Below are positions 7,875-15,271 of a DNA stretch of 64,000 nucleotides, in pieces; within the stretch, counting starts at the first letter, position 1, and each line of letters starts with the position of its first letter. The notes under the pieces were generated by a model. It had not been told where the DNA came from. It saw nothing but the letters and a program-made list of their open reading frames with translations, and did not search any database. The position numbers and the translations under genes were made by a program. Origin of the DNA: Deinococcus sp. Leaf326 (GTDB taxonomy: Bacteria; Deinococcota; Deinococci; Deinococcales; Deinococcaceae); NCBI RefSeq assembly GCF_001424185.1, contig NZ_LMOM01000076.1, forward strand, positions 43,879 through 107,878, given 5' to 3'.

Positions 7875-8771
7875 ATGAGCGACCGCCTCTTCGTGCAGTA
7901 CCAGGGCGAGACGGTGCGCGTCCTGAACCTAGAGATGTCACTGCTGTCGGTGGGCCGCACGCCCGATAACGGGCTGGCGCTGCGCGACCCCTCGGTCGCC
8001 ATCCGGCACGCCGAGGTGCGGCTGCTCTCGGGCCAGTTCGTGATCACCGACCTCGGCAACGGCGAGACGTACATGGGCGGGCGGCGCCTGATGCCGTTTC
8101 AGCCGCAGGTCCTCGCGGAAGGCGCCCTGATTCAGATCGGCCCCTACGTGCTGGCCTACGCGCCCGGTCAGGACACGCCGCCCGACGTGCCCGAGCCGGA
8201 ACCGGCGCCCGACCTGAACTTCGCGGCGCTGCCCCTGGCCCCCGCCCGGACGCCCTGGCCCGCACGGCCCGAGACCAAACCCGCGAGCGCGTACCTGGAC
8301 TACCTGCCGGCGCTCTACACCGAGTCGGACTTCCTGGGGCGCTACCTGCTGATTTTCGAGACGCTGTGGGAGCCGCTGCAGCGCCGGCAGGAACACATCG
8401 AGATGTATTTCGCGCCCGGCACGGCCCCGGCAGAGCTGCTCGACTGGCTTTCGTCGTGGCTGGGGCTGGCGCCCGACCCGCACTGGCCCGAGAGTCGCAA
8501 GCGCCTGTGGGTGCGCGAGGCCATGAGCCTGCTCCGCTGGCGCGGCACGCCCTATGGCCTGCGGCGCATCGTAGAGCTGGGCTGCGGGGTCACGCCGCTG
8601 ATCGAGGAGGACGCCGCGCGCCCCTACCACGTCCGCGTCCTGCTGCCCGACCCCGAGCCGGCCGGGTTGCAGGAGGTGACCCGCGACAGCGCCCGGCAGC
8701 TCATCGCCCGGCACATGCCCGCGCACGTCCTGTATGAAATCGTCTTCGTGCCCGCCTCGGTGACGAACTGA
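7875..8771 (+). CDS. FHA domain fused to phage tail protein I (baseplate wedge)
   Basis: 298 residues. Residues ~5-95 form a forkhead-associated domain: LLSVGRTPDNGLALRDP with the phosphothreonine-binding Gly-Arg at 27-28, AIRHAEVRL in place of the usual S-R-x-H, and DLGNGETYMGG. After a Pro-rich linker (~98-140) comes a P2 gpI-like domain: YLDYLPALYTESDFLGRYLL, EPLQRRQEHIEMYFAPGTAP, WLSSWLGL, and LLRWRGTPYGLRRIVELGCG. Tail protein I joins the wedge of the baseplate. ATG at 7875 is preceded by GGAAGGG. The FHA fusion would give the baseplate a docking site for a phosphothreonine protein; the SxxH Ser is not conserved, so binding must be tested. Confidence 0.88.
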   Translation: MSDRLFVQYQGETVRVLNLEMSLLSVGRTPDNGLALRDPSVAIRHAEVRLLSGQFVITDLGNGETYMGGRRLMPFQPQVLAEGALIQIGPYVLAYAPGQDTPPDVPEPEPAPDLNFAALPLAPARTPWPARPETKPASAYLDYLPALYTESDFLGRYLLIFETLWEPLQRRQEHIEMYFAPGTAPAELLDWLSSWLGLAPDPHWPESRKRLWVREAMSLLRWRGTPYGLRRIVELGCGVTPLIEEDAARPYHVRVLLPDPEPAGLQEVTRDSARQLIARHMPAHVLYEIVFVPASVTN

Positions 8772-8858
8772 CCCTGGCCGCCTCTGTGTCCAGCGCAGCT
8801 TTCCGGCACGCGGGCACAACTGTACGGAACCCCGCTGGGCCGCTCCCCAGCCCGGCCC

Positions 8859-8864
8859 TATGAT
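8859..8864 (+). promoter_or_regulatory. Leaderless-type -10 element of the photolyase gene
   Basis: TATGAT ends 7 nt before the GTG at 8872, the spacing expected for a leaderless transcript. No good -35 is seen. It suggests the photolyase has its own promoter inside the CIS arm. Confidence 0.45.
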
Positions 8865-8871
8865 CGGCCGC

Positions 8872-10212
8872 GTGATTCATGACACCCGCATTTCGGCCCT
8901 GAACCGGCAGCCTGAGAATCCAGACGGCCGACATGTCCTGCTGTGGGTGCAGGCCACCGTGAGGGAACGCGACAACCACGCCCTGGAATACGCGGTGCAG
9001 GAGGCCAACCGCCTGAAGCTGCCCCTGGTGGCGGTCTTCGGCCTGACGCCCGGCTACCCCGAGGCGAACGCGCGGCACTACCTGTACCTCCTCGAGGGCC
9101 TGCGGGACCTGCGCGCGGGGCTGGGCAGGCGGGGCGTCCCGCTGCGTGTCGCGCTGGGTGAGCCTGTCGCGGAGGTGAAAAGGGCGGCGCGGGAGGCGGC
9201 CCTGGTCGTCACCGATCTGGGCTACATGCGCATCCAACGTCAGTGGCGGGACGACGTGGCGGCGGCGCTGAAGGTCCCATTAATCGCCGTGGAATCCGAG
9301 GCGGTCGTGCCGGTGCGGGTCGCCAGCCCCAAGCAGGAGTACGCTGCGCGTACCCTCCGTCCCAAGATCCACCGGCTATGGCAGGAGTACCTGGTCCCGC
9401 TCGACACGCATGACCTCGACCACCGGACAGACGACTGGGACCCCGGCCAGGGGGTGGACGACCCGGCGGCCCTCGCGGCACGCCTGCCCATCGACCAGGG
9501 TGTGGGGGCAGGCCACGAGACGGGCGGCGAGGGGGCGGCGCTGGCGCGGCTGGCAGACTTCATCGCCCACGACCTCGCGCACTACCACGAGCGGCGCAAC
9601 GACCCCACCCTGGACGGCAGCAGCCGCCTGAGCGCCTACCTGCATTACGGTCACCTCTCGCCGCTCACGGTCGCCCTGGCCGCGCAGGAACGTCCGGGGC
9701 CGGGTACCGACGCCCTGCTCGAAGAACTGGTCGTGCGCCGCGAGCTGAGCTTCAACTTCTGCTGGTATAACCCGGACTACGACCGCTACGAGGGCGTCCC
9801 GGACTGGGCACGCAAGACGTTGGAGGAGCACGCGGCTGACCCCCGCCCCGCACAGTACACGCCCGGGCAGCTCGACCGGGGCGAGACCGGCGACCCCTAT
9901 TGGAACGCTGCCCAGCGCCAGATGGTCCGCACCGGCCGGATGCACAACTACATGCGGATGTACTGGGGCAAGAAATTGCTGGAATGGAGCGCCACGCCGC
10001 GCGAGGCCCACGCGACCATGCTCGCCCTGAACAACCGCTACGAGCAGGACGGCCGCGACGCCAACAGTTTCGTGGGTGTGAGCTGGGTGCTGGGCCTGCA
10101 CGACCGCCCCTGGGCGCGCCACCCCGTGTTTGGGACCGTGCGCAGCATGAGCGCCTCCGGGCTGCGGCGGAAGTTCGACATGGAGGCGTATGTGGAGGCC
10201 TGGGGCGGCTGA
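8872..10212 (+). CDS. Class II CPD photolyase
   Basis: 446 residues from GTG 8872. This start gives the family N-terminus (VIHDTRISALN...) and follows a -10 box by 7 nt; an in-frame ATG at 8860 lies inside that box. Class II marks: GRHVLLWVQATVRERDNHAL near the N-terminus, and in the FAD/DNA half RMYWGKKLLEWS, ALNNRYEQDGRDANSFVGVS, and MSASGLRRKFDMEAYVEAW at the end. The enzyme uses blue light and reduced FAD to split cyclobutane pyrimidine dimers in DNA. It stands between tail protein I and the pseudokinase, 88-100 nt from each, with no obvious link to the CIS; it may be a passenger. Several deinococci, including D. radiodurans, are known for lacking a classical CPD photolyase, so its presence here is of interest. 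Confidence 0.93.
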   Translation: MIHDTRISALNRQPENPDGRHVLLWVQATVRERDNHALEYAVQEANRLKLPLVAVFGLTPGYPEANARHYLYLLEGLRDLRAGLGRRGVPLRVALGEPVAEVKRAAREAALVVTDLGYMRIQRQWRDDVAAALKVPLIAVESEAVVPVRVASPKQEYAARTLRPKIHRLWQEYLVPLDTHDLDHRTDDWDPGQGVDDPAALAARLPIDQGVGAGHETGGEGAALARLADFIAHDLAHYHERRNDPTLDGSSRLSAYLHYGHLSPLTVALAAQERPGPGTDALLEELVVRRELSFNFCWYNPDYDRYEGVPDWARKTLEEHAADPRPAQYTPGQLDRGETGDPYWNAAQRQMVRTGRMHNYMRMYWGKKLLEWSATPREAHATMLALNNRYEQDGRDANSFVGVSWVLGLHDRPWARHPVFGTVRSMSASGLRRKFDMEAYVEAWGG

Positions 10213-10271
10213 GACGGGACGCCTCCGGGCACCACGGCCCCGTTTCGCTCCCCGGCCGCGCCAAAGTCGGC

Positions 10272-10277
10272 TAGACT
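10272..10277 (+). promoter_or_regulatory. Leaderless-type -10 element before the pseudokinase gene
   Basis: TAGACT stands 7 nt before an ATG at 10285 that opens a six-codon ORF (MIGGRP, stop). The stop overlaps the pseudokinase ATG at 10302 as ATGA. The mini-ORF contains the Shine-Dalgarno (GGAGGG) of the kinase gene, so it could equally be fortuitous. The same TAGACT box precedes the tetR gene at 18034. Confidence 0.35.
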
Positions 10278-10301
10278 ACCGGGCATGATCGGAGGGCGGC
10301 C

Positions 10302-13300
10302 ATGAGTGCCACAGGCACGATCTTTGAGGGCTTCCGGCTGCTGAGGCCGCTGGGGCAGGGGTGGCTGGGGCAGGTCTTCACCGCCCAGAACCTCGACGGC
10401 GCCGGTGTGCAGGCGCTGCGCGTCGTGTCGCCGGAGCTGGTGGCGCAGCCGGGCCTGATGACCCAGTTCCGGCGCCTGTTCGCCAAGTGGCGCCGGCTCT
10501 CGCACCCCAACATCCTGCTGCCCGACGACCTGCTCGAGCGCGAGCAGCATGTCATGTACGCCATGCCGCTGGCGCAGAGCGGCAGCGTGCGCCAGTTGCT
10601 GCAGTCGCAGGTGCGCGCGGGCGAGTTCCTCGACCTGCTCGTCGCGGTGGACCTGGCGCGGCAGGCGGCGGGCGCGGTCGCCTACGCCCACGAGCACAAC
10701 CTCATGCACGGCGACCTCAAGCCCGAGAACCTGCTGCTCACGCCCGCGCGGGCGCTGCTGGGGCGCCGGGCCTACGGAGTCCTGGTGTCGGATTTCGGGG
10801 TGGCCGAGCTTCAGGCCTTCACGCATGGTACGCACGACCGCCAGATCATGAGCGCGCCCGCCTACATGGCACCCGAGCAGTTCCGCGGAGTACGCAGCGA
10901 GACGCGCAGCGACCTGTACGCGCTGGGCGTCATGCTCTACGAGCTGCTCACCAACCTCGTGCCCTTTGAGACACGCGACCTCGCCGAGGCGATGGACAAG
11001 CACCAGCACGTCGCGCCGATTCCGCCGGGGCAGATCCGCTACGACATCCCGCCCGACCTCGAAGAAGTCGTCCTGACCTGCATGGCCAAGGCGCCGCAGG
11101 ACCGCTACCGCACGGCGGCCGAGCTCGAGGAACAGCTTCAGCGCGTGATGAATACCCTGCTGCCGCAGGGGCCGCAGCCGACCGTGGTGCTGCCGGACAT
11201 TCCCGAGCCGCCCGCGCCGCGGATCGAACCGCTGCGCGACCGCAAGCCCTACGCGCGCCTCCAGATCTGTGACGCGGCCGGGCTCCTGCTGCGCGTCGAA
11301 CCGCTGACCGGCGACGTCGTGACCATCGGGCGCGCGCCGGGCAACTCCATCGTGCTGGAACACGCCGGCGTGTCGCGCCACCATCTCAGTCTGGACCTCA
11401 GTGACGAGGGCGAGGTGCACGTCACCGAACTCGGCTCGACGAACGGCACGACCCTGGGCGGCGAGGCGCTGCCGCTGCGCGCGCCCCTGCGTTGGCCCGA
11501 CGGCGGCGTGCTGCGCGTCGAGCCGTTCTGGCTACGGCTCCAGCCGCCGCAGCGTGTGGTGCAGCAGGCCCGCATCGCCCTGCTCGTCGAGGACAACGAC
11601 CTCACGCTGGACCCCGGCGCTTCCGTCCTGCTGCCGGTCAAACTCTCGAATACCGGGCGCACGGTGGACCACTTCCGGCTGGAAGTCGAGGGTGTGCCGG
11701 CCGAGTGGGTGCAGAACCTGTACCACGAGGTGCAGCTCAACCCCGGCATGTCGGGCGAGACCACCCTGAAGATCCAGGTGCCGCGCGCGCCCACGTCGCG
11801 GGCCCAGACCTACGACGTGCGCGTGCTGGCCCGCAGCCGCGAGAACCCGGCCGAGTACGGCACCGCGCCGATGAGGTGGACGGTCAAACCCTTCACCGAG
11901 ACCGTCACCGAGTTCAAACCGGTGCGTCGCAGTGCGTGGCGCCGCACGCACTATCAGCTGCACATGGTGAACGTCTCGAACGTCACCGTGACCTACGCCC
12001 CGACGGTGGGCGACGACGAGGGTGAGGTGAAGCTCGAGGCGCCCTGGAGCCAGATTCAGGTGCCGGCCAGCGGCAACCTCTCGAACGTCATTCCAGTGCG
12101 CACCATCGCCTACAACTACATGATGCGGCTGCGTGAGGGCATCGGGAAGGTGCGCGTGACCGGCCTGCCCGAGACGCTGACGCTGGAACCGGGCGCCGCC
12201 TACGACCAGCGGCTCGACGTGCGACTGCCCATGCGCTGGATCGCCGCGCCGCGCCCGCGCACGTTGCAGTACCACCCCAACCCCGATACGGGCGTGGACC
12301 GCGCGACCAACCTGTCGCTGCTGCACCTGCCGCTCATTCCGCTGTGGGCGCTGCCCATCGCGCTCCTCATGGCGCTGGGCCTGGGCTTCTGGCTCTTGCA
12401 GGAGCCGCGCGTGGTCGTGAGCGTCGAGCCGCAGAACCCGGTGGTCGGCCAGCCCTTCACCCTGAAGTTCCAGTCGCAGAACGCCACGCGCATCGAGGTG
12501 CAGCCCTTCGGCAAGACCGTGACGAACACCAACGGCACCCTGCTCGTGCCTCAGGGCGTCAAGGAACCGACCAACGTACAGCTCATCGTGCATGGGCGCG
12601 TCCGCAACACGCAGGCCAGCGTGCAGGTGCAGCCCAAGGTGCTCGCGCCGGTCCTCAAGACCTTCACGGTCACGCCGCAGAACATCACGCCGGGACAGCA
12701 GGCCACCGTGCGCTGGGATGTGGAGGGAGTGCAGGAGGTCAACATCGAGCCCTTCGGCACCGTACCGGCCAAGGGCGAGCAGCGCTATACGGTCGAGGCC
12801 GACACGACCTTCCGCCTCAGTGCCAGCAACGGCGGCGGCCAGGTGGACCGCGCCTACCCGGTCAAGGTGCTGCCGGCGGCCATCGAACTGTTTCAGATCG
12901 AGCCGGCCGAGGCGGCCGTAGGCCAGACGGTCACCCTGCGCTGGCGGGTGCGCAACGCCCAGAGCGTGACCCTCGAACCCCTGGGCAGCGTCGCCAGTAG
13001 CGGCCAGACGAAGTGGCAGGTCAAAGGTGAGCAGGCGTTCGTGCTGCGGGCCAACGTGAGCGGCGGCGCGCCCATCAGCTCGACCCAGACACTGCGGGTG
13101 CCGGCCCCAGTCATCGAGACGTTTCAGGTGACGCCCGCGCAGGCGCGCATCGGCGACCCTGTAACAGTCACCTGGAAGGTCCGCAACGCGCCGAACGTGA
13201 CCATCGACCCGCTTGGCGCGGTCGAGGCGCAGGGCCAGCGCAGTTTCGTGATGGACACGGGCAACCGCGTGTTCCGCCTGCAGGCCAGCAACGGCGCGAC

Positions 13301-14618
13301 CACCACCGAACAGAGCTACAGCGTGAGCGCCGAGGCCCGTGTGCCCAGTGTCAGTGAGGTCAGTGTCTCGCCGCGCAAACCCCGCGCCGGGTCGCCGGTC
13401 ACGCTGACGTGGTCGAGCCAGGACGCCCAGAGCGTCGAGCTGACCGGGCTGCCGCAGGGCACGCTGTCTCTGTCGCCCTCGGGCAGCACCATCATTGCCG
13501 CGCCGAGCGGCAACGTCACCCTGACCTTCACCGCGCGCGGCAGTGGGGGCAGTGCCAGCCGCTCGCTGTCGCTGCCGGTATTGCCGGCGGCCAGTAGTGC
13601 GGCGGCCACGCCGGCCGTGACCATCACCACTCCAGTTCGCAATCCCACGGTCCAGGGCAGCGCGTCCCAGGGGGCAACGCGGCCCGCGACGCCCACGCCC
13701 AATCCGGCAGGTGGAAACGCGCCTCCCCGCAACTCTAGCAACACCCAGAGCGGCGCGGCGACCACAGCACAAACACCCACGGTGCAGCCGAAGCCCGCGA
13801 CCGGCAATGCAGCAACGACCGGCGGCGCGGCGGCCCCACGCGGCACTCAGCCTGCGGTCACCCCGAACGGCGGAGCAGCCGCCACGGTCGCCCCTACTCC
13901 CCGGCCCCAGCCGGTGACTCCAGTCACCCCCACCCCAGTGACCCCGACGCCGCCCCCGCGGCCCCAGATCGTGAGTTTTGGGGCCAACGCCACCATCGTC
14001 AAGGCCGGGCAGATCACCAAACTGAGCTGGCAAGCTACCGGCATCAAGACGGTGAAGGTGTTCCCGCAGGGCCTGCCCACCAGCCCGAGCGGCAGTCTCC
14101 AGGTCCGCCCGGCGCGCACCACGACCTACACCCTCGTCGCCGGCACCCAGACCCGCTCGCTGACCATCGTCGTCATTCCGCGTGCGGGGACGCCCACTAC
14201 CGCGCCCACGGGCAATGCCCCTCAGAACGGCGGGACGGCCTCCACGGGCCAGACCTCCACGACTCCGCAGGCACCGACCACGCCGGCCGCCAGCACACAG
14301 ACGCCTCCTGCTACGCCCGCCGGGTCCGCCGCTTCCGGGACGCCCGGCCAGACAGCTGTGGGGGCACGGCCGGCGAACGCCTCGGCCGTGACCATCGAAC
14401 GCTTCGAGGCCAGCGAGACGACCGTGTCGCGCGGCACCCGCATCACCCTGAGCTGGGACGTGGCGAATTCCAACAGCATCTTCTTGTCGCCGGGCATTGG
14501 CAAGCAGGCAGCGAGCGGCTCGGTCGAGCGCTCGATCCTGCGGGACACCGTCTTCAAGATCGAGGCGCGGCGCGGGTCTCAGATCGTGACCCGGCAGCTC
14601 ACGGTCAAGGTCGAGTGA
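10302..14618 (+). CDS. Transmembrane pseudokinase-FHA-Ig repeat protein of the CIS locus
   Basis: 1438 residues. (a) ~1-290: Ser/Thr-kinase-like domain with Gly-rich loop GQGWLG (18-23), HGDLKPEN (136-143), DFG (164-166) and APEQF; the beta-3 Lys is Arg40 and no Glu is seen in the helix-C position (QFRRLFAKWRRL), so it is probably catalytically dead or atypical. (b) ~318-408: FHA domain (TIGRAPGNS, GVSRHHLSL, ELGSTNGTTLGG), all key residues present. (c) ~425-670: beta-sandwich, NEW3-like regions. (d) ~676-700: one transmembrane helix. (e) ~705-1100, ~1222-1300 and ~1360-1438: repeated Ig-like units of ~85 residues, joined by Pro/Thr-rich linkers. Kinase and FHA should be cytoplasmic and the Ig part outside. 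It could anchor the CIS to the membrane; that role is inference. Confidence 0.85.
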   Translation: MSATGTIFEGFRLLRPLGQGWLGQVFTAQNLDGAGVQALRVVSPELVAQPGLMTQFRRLFAKWRRLSHPNILLPDDLLEREQHVMYAMPLAQSGSVRQLLQSQVRAGEFLDLLVAVDLARQAAGAVAYAHEHNLMHGDLKPENLLLTPARALLGRRAYGVLVSDFGVAELQAFTHGTHDRQIMSAPAYMAPEQFRGVRSETRSDLYALGVMLYELLTNLVPFETRDLAEAMDKHQHVAPIPPGQIRYDIPPDLEEVVLTCMAKAPQDRYRTAAELEEQLQRVMNTLLPQGPQPTVVLPDIPEPPAPRIEPLRDRKPYARLQICDAAGLLLRVEPLTGDVVTIGRAPGNSIVLEHAGVSRHHLSLDLSDEGEVHVTELGSTNGTTLGGEALPLRAPLRWPDGGVLRVEPFWLRLQPPQRVVQQARIALLVEDNDLTLDPGASVLLPVKLSNTGRTVDHFRLEVEGVPAEWVQNLYHEVQLNPGMSGETTLKIQVPRAPTSRAQTYDVRVLARSRENPAEYGTAPMRWTVKPFTETVTEFKPVRRSAWRRTHYQLHMVNVSNVTVTYAPTVGDDEGEVKLEAPWSQIQVPASGNLSNVIPVRTIAYNYMMRLREGIGKVRVTGLPETLTLEPGAAYDQRLDVRLPMRWIAAPRPRTLQYHPNPDTGVDRATNLSLLHLPLIPLWALPIALLMALGLGFWLLQEPRVVVSVEPQNPVVGQPFTLKFQSQNATRIEVQPFGKTVTNTNGTLLVPQGVKEPTNVQLIVHGRVRNTQASVQVQPKVLAPVLKTFTVTPQNITPGQQATVRWDVEGVQEVNIEPFGTVPAKGEQRYTVEADTTFRLSASNGGGQVDRAYPVKVLPAAIELFQIEPAEAAVGQTVTLRWRVRNAQSVTLEPLGSVASSGQTKWQVKGEQAFVLRANVSGGAPISSTQTLRVPAPVIETFQVTPAQARIGDPVTVTWKVRNAPNVTIDPLGAVEAQGQRSFVMDTGNRVFRLQASNGATTTEQSYSVSAEARVPSVSEVSVSPRKPRAGSPVTLTWSSQDAQSVELTGLPQGTLSLSPSGSTIIAAPSGNVTLTFTARGSGGSASRSLSLPVLPAASSAAATPAVTITTPVRNPTVQGSASQGATRPATPTPNPAGGNAPPRNSSNTQSGAATTAQTPTVQPKPATGNAATTGGAAAPRGTQPAVTPNGGAAATVAPTPRPQPVTPVTPTPVTPTPPPRPQIVSFGANATIVKAGQITKLSWQATGIKTVKVFPQGLPTSPSGSLQVRPARTTTYTLVAGTQTRSLTIVVIPRAGTPTTAPTGNAPQNGGTASTGQTSTTPQAPTTPAASTQTPPATPAGSAASGTPGQTAVGARPANASAVTIERFEASETTVSRGTRITLSWDVANSNSIFLSPGIGKQAASGSVERSILRDTVFKIEARRGSQIVTRQLTVKVE

Positions 14619-14692
14619 CGCCGGGTAGGATGGCCTGACCCCCTTCCCCTCTCCGGCCGCCGCGCCGTGACCCTGCCCACAGGAGGACGCCT

Positions 14693-15265
14693 ATGAGCAC
14701 CGGACCGCTCGTGAAAGCCAAGATCCAGAGCATCGAGGGCAAAAAGATCGAAGTGACCTGCCTGTTCAACCCCAAGGAATACCAGCTTCAGCGCAGCAAC
14801 AACTGGGGCTCGGCCGAGAACAGCACCAAGAACGCCTTCGACCTGACCTTTTCGGGCAGCAGCGGCGCCAAGCTGAGCATGCAGCTCTTTTTCGACACCT
14901 ACCTTCAGGGCCGCGCGCCCGGCTCGGTGGAGGCCCAGGACGTACGCATCTACACCGATCCGCTGTGGCAGCTCATGAACATCGACGACACGCTGCGCGA
15001 CCCCAAGACCCAAAAGGGCCGCCCACCGCGCGTGCTGTTCACCTGGGGCAAGAACTGGCTGTTCAATGCCGTGATCACCAGCATGCAGCAGCAGTACACC
15101 ATGTTCACGCCCTCGGGCATGCCGGTGCGGGCGATGGTCACGGTCGAGTTTCAGGAGTCGGCCGAACACCGCACCCTGATGGCCGACGGCACCTCGGCCC
15201 GCAGCGAGGCCATCCGGGACGTGGCGGCCAGCGTGGTCGGCGACCTGCGCAAGCGGTTCCGGTAG
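14693..15265 (+). CDS. CIS tube/cap protein (Pvc7/Afp7-like, no LysM seen)
   Basis: 190 residues. The opening MSTGPLVKAKIQSIEGKKIE, the CLFNPKEYQLQRSNNW motif and the FDTYLQGRAPGSVEAQDVRI region match the CIS tube-family protein that sits between the tube and the VgrG spike in CIS and resembles T4 gp53. Longer relatives end in a LysM module; this one ends at a basic tail (DLRKRFR), so LysM is missing. Strong Shine-Dalgarno (AGGAGGACGCCT). Six nt separate its stop from the VgrG start, so the pair is cotranscribed and the products probably contact each other in the baseplate hub. Confidence 0.87.
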   Translation: MSTGPLVKAKIQSIEGKKIEVTCLFNPKEYQLQRSNNWGSAENSTKNAFDLTFSGSSGAKLSMQLFFDTYLQGRAPGSVEAQDVRIYTDPLWQLMNIDDTLRDPKTQKGRPPRVLFTWGKNWLFNAVITSMQQQYTMFTPSGMPVRAMVTVEFQESAEHRTLMADGTSARSEAIRDVAASVVGDLRKRFR

Positions 15266-15271
15266 GCCGCC

